Of a DNA stretch of 64,000 nt, positions 50,370-62,286 are shown in pieces. Origin of the DNA: Mangifera indica (Eukaryota > Streptophyta > Magnoliopsida > Sapindales > Anacardiaceae); contig NC_058148.1 in the NCBI RefSeq assembly GCF_011075055.1, positions 14,315,969-14,379,968 on the forward strand, given 5' to 3'. The position numbers and the translations under genes are program-made. The notes beneath the pieces were generated by a model, which was not told the origin of the DNA, did not search any database, and saw nothing but the letters and a program-made list of their open reading frames with translations. Every line of letters starts with the position of its first letter. Within the stretch, counting starts at the first letter, position 1.

Positions 50370-53115
50370 ATGACGTCGGGAACGAGAATGCCGACGTGGA
50401 AGGAGAGGGATAACAACAAGAGACGAGAGCGGAGAAGACGAGCCATCGCCGCGAAGATCTACTCCGGCTTGAGAATGTACGGTAACTACAAGCTGCCTAA
50501 ACACTGCGACAACAACGAAGTCTTGAAAGCTCTCTGCAATGAAGCCGGTTGGACCGTCGAAGAAGACGGCACCACTTACAGAAAGGTAATTATTCATTAA
50601 TTAAATATTAATTATTGTTAGTAATTAATGTCATGCTTTCAGTGGTGATAGTTAACATTTACGTGGATCTTAAATTTGAAATCGATGCTGGAAATTAATG
50701 GAAAATTTTGTTCATTCAAAGTTGATATTGACATGGTGACCTGTGCCGGTCAGTTGCTCAGCGTAGGTCAGATAACATTTCGTGATGTTGCATGATCGAC
50801 GGTGGAGATTGTTTTAGTTGCTTATTTTTACACGATTTGATAGAAAATATCATTATAGTTGATAGCACGAAACACAAGATCGTAATATTCGCTCCCTGTT
50901 GGTTGTTTTTGATTTTCATATGACAACGGGATGAGGAGAGGGACAGAGTGTTTCGGATTACTTTCATAAAAGACGACCATATCCATGATTTGTCATCCCA
51001 ACGATGCTTTTTACAGGGGCAGTTCCGTCGATTTGTTTGATCCTTTTGCTGGATTGAACTTCCACTTTGCTTTATTGCAATCTCTGTTGTTTCTGTGCTC
51101 AATCTCTCCTTTTCCTCTTTTGTAGATTCTCGATTTTCAAGCGCTTTACATTTTATCGTGAAAACCTTTTCTTCCACGTCATCATTTACTGTTACCTTCC
51201 CAAATTGCCACTGTAAGGCCGAACTTTCTTCATAATTGTGAGGTTACTCTGGTAATTTTGTAACATTTTTGGCGAAATTCCCGGGTATTTTTTTTTTGGT
51301 GGGCCGGCGGGTTTGCTAGTTTATTAATTGTTGAATCAGAAATGGAGTATGAATCGTTGGATTCCACATTTTGCAATAATTTTTTAATTTAGACAGTAAA
51401 GCGTGTGGGATGTCTTTGATTAAGGTAGGAACATCATGTTGGGAGATAGCGTGTTATGAGGTGCATAATGTATTAATATAGTAACATGTCGGGTGGAAAT
51501 TACTACACTATCCACCATTATTTTGCAATTTGGATGCGAGTGGCCGATTTGGTGGCTCTTGTTGTAGTGATTGTAGTTATATAATAAGTTCACTACGCAT
51601 TTATTCAATCCTGCATACGTGTTAAACAGTTAAAATGGTTTACTCTGTATTGATGGCTTCTTTGAAAATTATGGGTCAATAAGGATTTTAGTGGTTAAAA
51701 CCTTTGCATTGTGTTTTGATTGACATATGTGGTGGGGTCTAGGAGATAATGGAGATAACTATCTTAGTAGATAATGTTGTCATTTTCTTAGATATAATGA
51801 AGTTGTGCCGTTTAAGACTTTGTGATGAAAGCCACCGTTGACTGTAGGATCGGTTTATTAATATGAAATTGGTCTTTGAACTAAATATGAACTGAATATA
51901 ATGGAACAACTTAAATTAAGGATGTTTTCTTTCTAGTGGTTGAATTGTGTCCGCACAAATTTATCAAATTTTAATGTGACATCAGTATGTTTAGGTACTT
52001 ATATGAAAAGATATTAGGTCCAGAATTAAGAGTCAACCATTCTAGTTCATTCAATAAAATGTGCTTCCAGTTATTGATATTGTCAAGTGACCGAAAGCTT
52101 CATACAAATATCACAATCTCATTGAGTAATTTAACTTTTGACTTTTATGACCCATGATCACATGAAATTTAGCTTGAAATGAGATGATAAAGTAGGAAGT
52201 GTCTATTTGGACAGTAGTGCATATGATAATTGTCAATTTTTTTTTCTTATGATAATTTAATCTTTTATGAGGTGGAATACATGATAATAGTAAAGTTTGA
52301 ATAATTTTGCTCTGCCCATTTAATTTCCTTTTTATGCCTTTTTGTAGGGCTGCAAACCTGTAGAACGCATGGACATTGTAGGAGGGTCTGCATCAGCTAG
52401 TCCATGCTCATCATACCATCCAAGTCCATGTGCATCCTACAATCCAAGTCCTGCCTCATCTTCCTTCCCCAGTCCGCGTGCATCTCATTATGCTGCCAAT
52501 GCAAATGGTGTTGCTGATGCCAATTCCCTCATACCATGGCTCAAAAACCTCTCTTCCAGCTCATCATCAACTTCATCTAAACACCTGCACCATCTCTATA
52601 TTCATGGGGGTTCCATAAGTGCTCCAGTGACCCCTCCATTGAGCTCGCCTACTGCCCGAACTCCTCGAACAAAAAATGACTGGGATGACCCTGCTGCTGG
52701 CTCATCCTTGGCTGGGCAGCATTATTCTTACATGCCATCATCAACCCCACCAAGTCCTGGCCGTCAAGTCCTGCCTGATTCGGGATGGCTTGCAGGAATT
52801 CAAATTCCCCAAAGTGGTCCATCATCTCCAACATTCAGCCTTGTCGCTCCAAATCCGTTTGGTTTTAGAGATGAGGTTCTGTCAGGTGGACCGTCACGGA
52901 TGTGGACTCCTGGACAAAGTGGGACCTGCTCTCCTGCCGTTCCAGCTGGTGTTGATCAAATGGCAGATGTTCCAATGATGGATGGGATTGCAGCTGAGTT
53001 TGCATTTGGCTGTAATGCAACTGGTTTAGTGAAGCCTTGGGAAGGAGAAAGGATCCACGAGGAATGTGTATCTGATGATCTTGAACTTACACTGGGAAAC
53101 TCTAGAACCAGGTAA
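50370..53115 (+). CDS. BEH3: BES1/BZR1 homolog, BEH3-like brassinosteroid-responsive transcription factor
   Basis: Two exons, 50370-50585 and 52348-53115, with a 1.76-kb GT-AG intron at the conserved position after TTYRK; the protein has 327 residues. BZR1-family factors act in the nucleus downstream of brassinosteroid signalling and are controlled by GSK3 phosphorylation. The N-terminal DNA-binding domain (residues 1-95) has [40 protein letters not shown] and [20 protein letters not shown]. Next come Ser/Pro-rich repeats ([18 protein letters not shown]) with many S/T-x-x-x-S/T GSK3-type sites, [19 protein letters not shown], a PSSPTFSLV motif, and a C-terminal [11 protein letters not shown] with an EAR-type LxLxL. 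The wording near the end ([34 protein letters not shown]) is closest to Arabidopsis BEH3. No lesions were seen. Confidence 0.95.
50586..52347 (+). other. Intron of the BEH3-like gene (1.76 kb)
   Basis: Donor GTAATT, acceptor TTTTTGTAG. A 139-codon minus-strand frame at 50758-51177 is low-quality and not a known protein. No embedded transposon or RNA gene was recognised. Confidence 0.75.
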
Positions 53116-55361
53116 ATCAAAATCATTTGTGGATGTATGATTTAGCATATTATATAGTTCCTTCTGGCTTTGTTACCTATATGTTCACTCTGCTATTGCA
53201 GATAAAGAATGTTTGTGTAAGAGGTATGAGGGAATTATGTGAGTGTCTTGATTTCGCTTCTTCATTGCTTGTGCAAAATTCAACTTCAAATTATCTAGCG
53301 TTTTCAGTTGGCAAGGCAGCTGAATTAGAAGTACAGTGAGTAGGAGTACCTTTCTTCCTTGTTTTTTTTTACTTTCTATTTTTCATAACAAAAAGAAAAG
53401 GACAAAAAGTTAAAATTATAAATAGCTCATTGTGATGACCTTGCCCTGTTGGTTCAATTCGTTCTTATGTTCCCTACTTTATCGCATTTTCCCAAATAGA
53501 ATTTCCCATTGATACATTGGACTTGGTTTTTAGTGTAATTTTTGGCTTGTGCTTAAAAGGGTTTGTGCACGCGTAGGAGTACTTTGATTTTATGGTTGCT
53601 GTTGATTTATTATTCATAGCATATGATTTTTTTCATTCCGTGCCTTCTTCCATCACACTAATTGACATAGATAACCACTATTGTTTATGTGTTCAATTAA
53701 TGTTTTAGTGGTTTGGGCAGCAGATTTGAGGTTTTTCAGTTTAAATGTCGAACATTTAGAATGAAGTTGAATGCATTGCATGCCAGCTCTCTGTGACTTT
53801 ATGATAATTGAGAATTTGTGGGATTAGGAAGGGGAGGGAATCATTATCATGGGCATGTTGTTGGACAATTATTATGGTCGTTGCTGTGAGTGATTAAATA
53901 TCTGTAGATGCAGGGGATGAATATGGTCCCAATGATATGCTTAAATTAGTGTGATTGCTTTTCCTGGTCGGATGGGCTGGTCCTGTCCGAGTTTTAAATT
54001 AGATCATAAGTTAGACTAAACAATTAGTACAAAAAGGGATGACATCTCACAGGTCCAATTGGTAAAGGGAGCAAGTCATGAAGCAAAGAATGCCATAGTT
54101 TTATAATATCTAATGGCATATGTAAAATATATATAATTATGTGGTTAAATAATTTTAAATTGATAATGTAAAACTTTAAAATAAATCTAATCAACTTAAA
54201 TAGGGTTGGGTTGAGATGGTTCAGATTAATTGGTTTTAATTTTATATATAAAATTATTTTTTCCCTTAGTTTATGTTATGTTACTTATAATTTAATAATT
54301 CTATTTTTCTGTACATTTAATTTTCCTAATTAAAAATTAATCTTAATAATGTAATCTTAACTTCAAGAATTGCATAATAATCACATATAATAGGTTAATT
54401 CATAACAAATTTATTTAAAATATTAATATATTTTTTCACTAAATATATTTTGGTAATTGTTTAAGATTTTTTACTAACTTATCTACATAAATACATTTAA
54501 AAAAAAAACTTATCTATACAAATTAATATGTATTATTATGTTTAAGGGATTTTGATATAATATATATTAATTTGTATTAATAAGTTAATAAATTTAATAT
54601 TATGCCTTATTCTGTGTTTATTTTTTATTTATTGAAGTTCTCAATACCAATCCAATCTGATTTAGGGGTTTTTGGGCTTACACACTATAGGGGTGGATTT
54701 ATTTCAAACTAACCCATGCTCTAGAAGCTACAAAATCCACTTTTGAGTTTGAGCTTACTTGAATTGACATATAATATCATTAAAATATCATTAACAGAGG
54801 AAATAATATTATTAAATAAATGAACAATATTATCATAAGATAAATAATATTATCAAATGAACAAATATGCCAATCTTGAAATGAACCGTCAAAATTAAAA
54901 CTTTTGCTTCAGATTAACTCAATTAAACCAAGTCATAATTTTGATTTAAGTGAATTTGAATCAGGTTTACCCCCATCCTTACCCCTGGCGGAAAATGAAT
55001 TGAAAATAGTAAATAAGTTCTCTATCTCTGTCTTGAGACAAGAATTTTTCTGGTTATTATCATACTGCCGGTGCCATGGGTGGGTTGGGACTTCAATTGT
55101 GGACAAGATTTATTCATAATTTTTTAACTTGTCTTCTAATAAAGAACGATAACCACGTTGCTTTACAATTAATCAATTCATGTGAACATACTGTACACTT
55201 GAATATAAAGTATTTACAAACCCAACAAATCGTGGCTAAAAATCTATCACGCACACGAGACGCTTTCACCACAAAACGTCTCATACGCCCAGGACTCTGC
55301 CTTCTCTTTTTACTTCTTTCCCTATATACAGGCAAATAATTTCATTCCGACTCCAATGTAA
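53116..55361. other. Spacer between the BEH3-like and FYVE/SYLF genes
   Basis: The first few hundred bases are BEH3 3' UTR and downstream DNA; a possible alternative 3' intron runs from the AG-GTAAATC around 53110 to a CAG near 53200. From 54050 to 54960 the DNA is AT-rich and carries the recurrent spacer repeat. No gene supported. Confidence 0.5.
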
Positions 55362-58166
55362 CTAATGCTCAAAGTTCTGATATAGATCTTCAAGTGCCCG
55401 GTAGAGAATAGCAGCGGCAGGTGGCATTGGCATTGATCCCAGAAGTATATCAGATGCGGTTATGGATTGACTGCCGTAAAACCGGGAATTCTCTCGTGCA
55501 CGAGTGGTAAAAATACTTCCTCCCAATGAACACCCAATGTATGCACCTGCATATTTAAGTATAAAGCAAAATAAAAGGAATTGGCAAAAAGAAAAAAATG
55601 ATGAATCAAGTGACAGCAGCAGGAGAGGCTTGCATCTCTGCATCTCACAATACTACTAGTTGAGCCAAGAAATATTTTCTACTATAAAATCTTTGAGGAT
55701 CAATATTAAACCAATTTGAACTCTAATCAGATTCAATCCTTCAATTAACCAATTTGAATAGTTTACATAGAAGAAAGTTACTTGAAAAAAATTAAAAAAG
55801 AAACCTAAATGATGAACCTGGTAAATTGGAGAAAGACAGAAAATATGAGAGGAGGAAAAAAGAGTTGGCATATAAATACATAATAAATCTAATATCGCAA
55901 CAAAACTTTCACCTTTACTGCAACTGTATGTATAGCAAGCAGCATAACCACCGTCACCAGCCCGTACATCAGCTTCAACTGCCCGTCCTATTGTGCCAAC
56001 TGCTGCACTCAAGCCAGCTCCAAGAGAGAGATGCGCATTACCCGTAAATGTCTTCACAGCCTCAGTTGTTCTCAAAACAATTATGAAGTCTGTCAATTCT
56101 CCTCCAGCCTGTAAGCAAATAACCCCACAATAATGAAAAGATAAAACAAAGGTGAATAATTCCAAAATATTTGTTAACCATCAGTAGCTGGAAATTAAAG
56201 TTTCTTCTAAGTTCTGGCAATCCTCAAAGAAGAGTTACTTCACCTGAGCTCCCCATCCTACACCAAATGAAGAAATGGCAGATGGTGGAGACCATGATTC
56301 ATCTTCCCTACGAGCAATTACAAGGCCTGTTCCAATATTGTAGGTAACCATCATCCCAACTTTTGCGATAGATACCATTGCAAGGCCCTTTGCTTGCCGT
56401 AAAATAACATCTGGAATTGATTTCTCAGGCTTTAGATAACCAACCTGAGATGAAATATTTAATTAAGACAATGAGAAAAAGTGCCTTTGAAGAACATAAT
56501 AGAATTCTTTAATCCAGCTAAAAATATATAAGCAAAGAGCTTATGTCTCCAAATTAGATCCAAGGTCCACATGTAATAATTCTTGAGCACAGTTTTTGGG
56601 CTAGGAAAGAATAAATATGAGGAGAACTAATACTTTTGCTTAAATACTTATTAAAAGTGATCCCCGCAATTCATTGGCTTATTCATATAGCAGCTTTCAC
56701 AAAAAGAGATATGACTCAAGCAAAAATGGAACATCATTGGAACTTGAATCTTACCTTAGTATAACCTCGAATTGTGTTTGTTGCCTTGTAAATCTCATAT
56801 TCCATGGACTGCCCCCATGGAAAATTAACCCAGGATCTCAATGTACTGAGGTCTGTCAGGTCATGGGTTGGCAACTGAGCAGCATTACTTACTTCGTTCA
56901 TCAAGTATGGTTGGATGGACTCAAGTCGCACACAACACACATCACAGACACGCTGGGGATCAGAAACTCGAAACTTTACAGGCAACAAACTCCTTCCTTT
57001 AGAACACTCACCACAAAATATTCCTCCACAAAACCGGCAGTGATGCCTGGAGCACATAATAGGATGAAACCGCACACCACACAGCATACAAGAAGAAGCA
57101 GTACTATCAGCCATCCATTTTGGTGGCTCTGCTTCAAGAAGTTCACTTACATTACCAAAATTGGCCTCAGTGAGAGTTTGAGCCATCTCTTGCCAAGCTT
57201 GCTCAAGTAAATGGCTTGATATCCATGAAAAGTTACATCGATGAATATCACCCTTAGCGATAGCACTTACTTTTCCACGAGCCACCAGTAACATCTCCGC
57301 TATAACATCCCACATGGTCAACTCCTTATCTTCCTTAAGGCATTGGCTCCACCCCATGTCACCTTCTGGTAAGTAACCCCCATTTGCATGAAACTCCCTT
57401 GCCCACTCTTCATTATCGCCTTCCATCATTGGTGGAACAGAAACAGGTATCCATATCCCAGTATCTTCGTAATGTGGGGAGTCATAATAGAAGTATTTTC
57501 CCATATTTTTCTTTGCAGCCTTTGAATCCATATTTTGTTCGTACTTATTAACTTCTCTAGATAACTGAGTATCGTCATCTCTAGATTCAACAACTCTTTT
57601 ACTCTCAAAGACAACAACGGGTAGTGATTTAGAATGATCTCCGCAATCTTCAGTTCCCATAACATCCTGTAATTAAACACCAAAAGCCCCATTAAAAAAA
57701 AAAACTTACAACCACGCATCAACAATGAATTATTCACTAATCTCTATCCTAATATATTCAAATCAATCAGATTAACATTTAACCACTCAATGAAAATTTT
57801 CACATCTTAGACCACATGTACGAAGAATTTCAAAATTCTGTTAATCCAATTAATGATCAATATATGCAACGAACAACCTGAACACAATAACACTCAAAGA
57901 AATTATTATTATTATTATTACGCCTGATCATAAGAACTAAACGCCCAAACTGGTCAGCTAAATAAAAAAGAACGGAACATGGATTGAATTCAATATCCAT
58001 AAAACTATAAAATCAAATTTAAAACAAAAAAAAAAACTGGACCAAACGAATTATAATAATAATAAAAAAAAAAACTTACCGGCGGAGGAGGAGGATTCGG
58101 GAGACCGGATCCTGGAGCTCCGTCTTCAACCAAATCGGACTTGGGATTCATTTGATTGTCGCCCAT
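55362..58166 (-). CDS. FYVE and SYLF domain endosomal protein (CFS1/CFS2-like)
   Basis: Five exons: 58080-58166, 56755-57666, 56244-56444, 55913-56108 and 55362-55546, all GT-AG with consistent phase, giving 526 residues. It matches Arabidopsis CFS1 and its paralog CFS2: a FYVE zinc finger binding PI3P on endosomes plus a SYLF (Ysc84-type) actin/lipid-binding domain. CFS1 bridges autophagosomes with multivesicular bodies; its loss causes hypersensitive-like cell death. FYVE spans about 216-278, with SSCMLCGVRFHPIMC, the basic RHHCRFCGGIFCGEC and RVCDVCCVRL. SYLF spans about 334-526 (GYLKPEKSIPDVILRQAKGL, GWGAQAGGELTDFIIVLRT, GYAACYTYSCSKGAYIGCSL). Between them, residues 308-311 read WVNF, at the place where CFS1 has, as I recall, an ATG8-interacting WLNL. 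The start at 58166 gives a proline-rich tail (LPNPPPPP) in a separate first exon. Confidence 0.93.
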
Positions 58167-58733
58167 CTAATCAAGAAAAGAAGGATTTGAATAAATTGAA
58201 TAAGAATTTTAGAATATGTTGTGTGAAATTAAATTATTTAGGGATTTTGAGCTGAAATGGCGTCTCTTTGGAGTCCTTGTTTCCTTGCACACCTTTTTAC
58301 GTCTTTTTCACGTTCCTTTTACGTGGCACCCTACAGTAATGTGCGTGGTCTTTACTTAGGATTGACGAATGAAACTCTGACAAGTCAGCAACGCAGGGAT
58401 AAAATTGGAAAAAAAAATTTTGAGAGTCTGTCAGACAACCGTGCGATCACCCCAGCCAAACTACTTAACTGAGAACGATCCTCTACTGCGCCAGTGACCG
58501 TCGACCAAAGGCACTGTTAATCACGCTCTGATCACACGGTCATGATTCATCCACCAGACTTGATATCCTGTCTCCTTAGAACTCAAGGACACAGAGGTAC
58601 GAGCCTATAGAACAGATCCTGTTCAAGTAAGGTCGTGCCGCGGAGGCTTCTCATAAACCTATAAAAACAGCCCTTCTAGAGACATATTTCATCGATGTGG
58701 GATTCAACATTGCAAGTGCACTTTGTCTTCCCC
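58167..58733. promoter_or_regulatory. Short divergent intergenic region (candidate bidirectional promoter)
   Basis: 567 bases separate the ATG of the minus-strand FYVE/SYLF gene from the ATG of the plus-strand small secreted protein. A TATA box (TATAAAA, 58660-58666) points to the plus-strand gene. No clear TATA was seen for the minus strand. Confidence 0.55.
58660..58666 (+). promoter_or_regulatory. TATA box, small secreted protein gene
   Basis: TATAAAA located 68-74 bases before the ATG at 58734. Transcription starting about 30 bases downstream would give a leader of about 40 bases. It would leave the in-frame ATG at 58695 too close to the cap, which supports the 58734 start. Confidence 0.5.
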
Positions 58734-59048
58734 ATGGCGGCAGCGATCTGTAGAAGCTCAGTTTTGATGCTGATCCTCTTCATCTTCCTATCGAGTCTGT
58801 TCCAGTTTTCTTCAACACATCCTCTCAATCCCACATCAATCTCTTTTTCTTCATCTTCAAATCGAAACCTGTTGGCAGTTGAAAGGAAACAAGCCCAGAT
58901 CCCAAGCTGCAATGAAATGTTGTCAAGATCTCAGTGTTCCCAGACCCCTAAGTGCCGATGGTGCCGTAGCGAAGCTCTCGATGACATGTGCTTTTGCAAA
59001 ACTGAAGCTTGGCGGTTGCCTCACCAGGTCTTTACTTGTGATTCATGA
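58734..59048 (+). CDS. Small secreted cysteine-rich protein of unknown function
   Basis: A 104-residue protein with a strong N-terminal signal peptide (hydrophobic SSVLMLILFIFLSSLFQF, about residues 7-27), a Ser/Asn-rich linker, and a C-terminal domain with seven cysteines spaced C-x8-C-x5-C-x2-C-x9-C-x-C-x14-C. The segment SQTPKCRWCRSEALDDMC and the end TEAWRLPHQVFTC look conserved, and I believe similar small proteins occur in other plants, but I cannot name the family. The start was chosen at 58734 because the signal peptide begins there and a TATA box lies 68-74 bases upstream; the frame extends to an ATG at 58695. Probably extracellular. It is divergently paired with the FYVE/SYLF gene. 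Confidence 0.75.
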   Translation: MAAAICRSSVLMLILFIFLSSLFQFSSTHPLNPTSISFSSSSNRNLLAVERKQAQIPSCNEMLSRSQCSQTPKCRWCRSEALDDMCFCKTEAWRLPHQVFTCDS

Positions 59049-59879
59049 CCTTGTCCACTAAGTGAGCTTGATTTTGAATTGCATTGTGTTAATCCATTTT
59101 GCGTTATGTTTTTTCCTTTCCTTTTTTAATATGAGTGAATTGAGATAGCTTGTTGGTGCTTTGTCATTACTGATAAATTTATGGAGTTAGCTCTGCTTTG
59201 GAAAGTTTGGGATTTAATTTATAGCACAGAAGACATTCTCAATTCGCACCATTAATTGGATTTTCTTTGAAGAGAGTTGTTCTTGAAGGGAAAACTTTCT
59301 GATTCTTGAAGGAAGCCAATGATGAGATTTTTCCTTCTGTTTTGGATAACTTTACTTTTTACGTTGTGTGTTGGAGTTAATTGTTGGTCATGTTCTCTCG
59401 TTGGTATGTGCTTCTGCTTCTCAAATTCTGCCTTTTCTTAACTTGTTTGGGATGCTTACTTAAAACTATGTAGATTTTGATGTTGAGAAAGTTTCTGGAT
59501 GGGATCTGACAGGCACATAAGACTTGTCATCTATTGATGACTAAGAAATTTTACAAGCATGTATGGCATGTTATGTTTTTACGATAGACACGTGGATGAT
59601 GTCGTATGCATTCCATATAAATGTTTGTAATCAATATTTTCTTTTGGTTATCAGAGTAGACCCCCTTAGGATTTACTTAAATAGAAGCTTTGTGTTATAT
59701 ATAGATTCTCTTCTCATGCCACGACCTGCCGATCTTCATCCACTTCAGTATGCTGTTGTGAGCCTCATTCAAAGTCCTCTTTTTGTCAACCCACTCTTCC
59801 TCCTTTTGGTTGCCCTAGCCGTGTAAGATCTTGCCAAATTAATCTTTTCTTCTTGCCCATTAGCTAATTTGATGGTTGC
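59049..59879. other. 3' flank of the small secreted protein gene
   Basis: T-rich sequence, probably 3' UTR and spacer. The right-hand part from about 59700 may already belong to the decayed retroelement that follows. No gene supported. Confidence 0.45.
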
Positions 59880-60490
59880 AGGACCCTTTTTTGAATTGGT
59901 AGTGGCCATTTCACTTAGTGTGTCCACCATCAAGTTGGCCTTCCCTAGCTGGAGCTCCATTCCATCACACCCCTTGGAAACTATTGTGGGGCACTCGATA
60001 ATCTGTGCAGAGCTGGTGTGTCATGCTTATCCCGAAATGGCACTGGCGTTCCATGGGGTGCTTTGGAAGGTTGGATACACCCTGCATCCAACAAGTCCAT
60101 CATCTGCCTCGTCAATTTTTCCAACTTGGGAGGCACTACCCGACCTGATGCAAAAGATGGCAACTAAGTTCCTGCCTTTGGCTCAATGCAGGGATCTACT
60201 TCTTGTTCAAGTGGCGACCTCTTTAGTGATTCTGCAGACATCCGGTCTTTGAACTCCTTAAGAGTCTCCCTGGGCATGTCATTTGGCACATCCGATCACT
60301 CCTCCATCAATACTGATATGATTGTTGACTGTTCATGCTTTAGGCTCTTAGACAGTTGCATGGCTGCGATTGTCTTGGACTGGAGCACAACGTCACATGA
60401 TAACTCACCATATACATGTTTCCTTCCTCCAAAATGCACATAGTGTCGGCAAATGGGATTGGCATTGCCTTAACCCTGTTCATGAACTCT
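59880..60490 (-). mobile_element. Decayed Ty3/gypsy retrotransposon pol fragment
   Basis: The minus strand carries, in order, a protease C-terminal segment (VKAMPIPFADTMCILEEGN, about 60415-60475), a linker, a reverse-transcriptase start (EVDPCIEPKAGT at about 60180-60215, PPKLEKLTRQMMDLLDAG, IQPSKAPHGTPVPF, then CTDYRVPHN in a shifted frame at about 60000-60030), and a segment resembling the RNase H end (LGKANLMVDTLS, about 59915-59955). The polymerase centre is missing between the last two. Several stops and shifts make it non-functional. No LTRs, primer-binding site or integrase were recognised. Confidence 0.75.
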
Positions 60491-62286
60491 GTCTTAAGCA
60501 CCATGTCACAAGTTTACAGATTTGGCACAACAGAATTGTCTGTGCAGCACCCTTGAGCTCACCGACTCTCGAGGGTCAACCTTGCAGACACCCTTTTGGG
60601 TTTAGTGTTATTGGTTTTGTTTGCATTAGAATTATTAAGGGAGTGACTTCAATCTCTAACTAGTTGTGTAGAGATGACTTAGTCCCTTATTTAACAACCC
60701 GTATTGCTCCACTCCACTCCTACACTCGCCAATCCCAGACCAACTCCTTGCTGTTGATATCACCACGAAGCCAACAACCTCGTATGCTCTCCTCGTGTTG
60801 CTGCCCACGAGGTTTTGGACTTTTCCTTAAACCAAAACTTTGCAGTTCCATATGGGCATTTTGTCTTGGGTTTATTTATTAGTATCTGCTTGTATAATGG
60901 TAATATAGATCGTAGCATGTTTGTATTGCTTAAATTGAAATTACTAGATAAGATTCTATTTGCAGAAGTGGGCTGTGTTCTGAAAAATGTCTTCTAGAAG
61001 AGGCGTATATTTAGAATTGAAAAATTGTGTTTCAATCTTGATTCCATGCTGTGGTTGATGATGTTATGTGGAGAAACGAGATGTGGGTAATGTTGAATTG
61101 CATATTACCATTATTGTTTAATATTGGATATCCAGCAGGAAACATTGAGACAATTCTGCCAACCATAAATTCTTGTAATTGGGAAACCGTAGTCTTTATG
61201 CTAGATACCTTGTTATTGCTTCTTTGAATCTGCCCTGGTAAAGCAGGAATTAGACGCTATTTGAACTTAACTTCAAATTGCCAAGACTTAAATAGGAAAA
61301 TTCTTGTGGTTACTGACTGAAACAAATCAACTGCTGTCCTTAAAGGTGAAAGAGGTCGCCAGAAGAGTTTATTAAAGCTCTCCAAGAGTTGAGTGAGAAA
61401 GTTTCATGTAATCTTCAGCTACCTATAAAAGTCAGTGAAATAATTCTATGGATATCTTCTTGCTAGTTTATGTAACTGAGAGCAGAGCTAATAGTTAGAA
61501 AATTTTCAAAACCGACTCTTTTATGTTAGTAAAATTTGAAAAACTCAGCTTTGATTTGCTATATACCACAATCAAGTGTTACAAGTGAAATGATTTCCAC
61601 TTGTCCACCATTTATATAGGAATAATTTGGCACATCAATTAGGTGTGATGAACAATTGCATTGTTTAATCAAATATGTCATAACAATTTTGATGGTTTGT
61701 GAATAATCACTACCATTTACATTTGTATTAACAGATACTTTATCCTTAGAACGGACACACTTCAAGTCATAAAACACACGTTCTTTGATTGAAAAAAAAA
61801 CCATTAATATCTCATTACACTAATACGAATGCCCATTTTTAATTAAAATAAAAATGTTCTCTTTATCATTAATGGTTTGTGATTTTGATGACTATAACAG
61901 AATGATCATTCCATTAAGGGGAATTTCTATTCAATTGTCAATTTTAAGTATTAAGTGATAATTCTTAAAGATCTTTAATTCAATTTCAGCTTTTCAATTA
62001 ATTCAACATTCCACTTTTTCACATATTGTAAATGGGTATATTCTTAAACACCATTTAAATCCAAACAAAAAATTTAAACAAACAAACAAACATAATCAAT
62101 CAACTTGTCATGGTGCAATGCATCATGCAAAGAAGCTTTGCATCTGAATTCAATCCCTAAAATAAACTTTTACAATTCATTGCATTCTTCTAATTTGGCA
62201 ATTCATTGTGTAATACAATTTTCTTCAACAATAAAACTAAAAAATAATAATAATAATTAGAAAACACATTTTCGAGCTCTCATATC
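60491..62286. other. Spacer left of the HAD phosphatase gene
   Basis: No gene supported. The first part may contain further decayed retroelement sequence, the last few hundred bases the 3' UTR of the phosphatase. The AT content rises from 61800 on. Confidence 0.45.

Noticed and set aside
50758..51177. 139-codon minus-strand frame inside the BEH3 intron
   Set aside because: No recognisable family, irregular composition, and it lies within a well-defined intron.
55656..56165. 169-codon minus-strand frame as a separate gene
   Set aside because: It is exon 4 of the FYVE/SYLF gene read through both flanking introns.
56674..57210. 178-codon plus-strand frame
   Set aside because: Antisense to exon 2 of the FYVE/SYLF gene, with no domain of its own.
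59869..60252. 127-codon plus-strand frame
   Set aside because: Antisense shadow of the minus-strand gypsy pol remnant.
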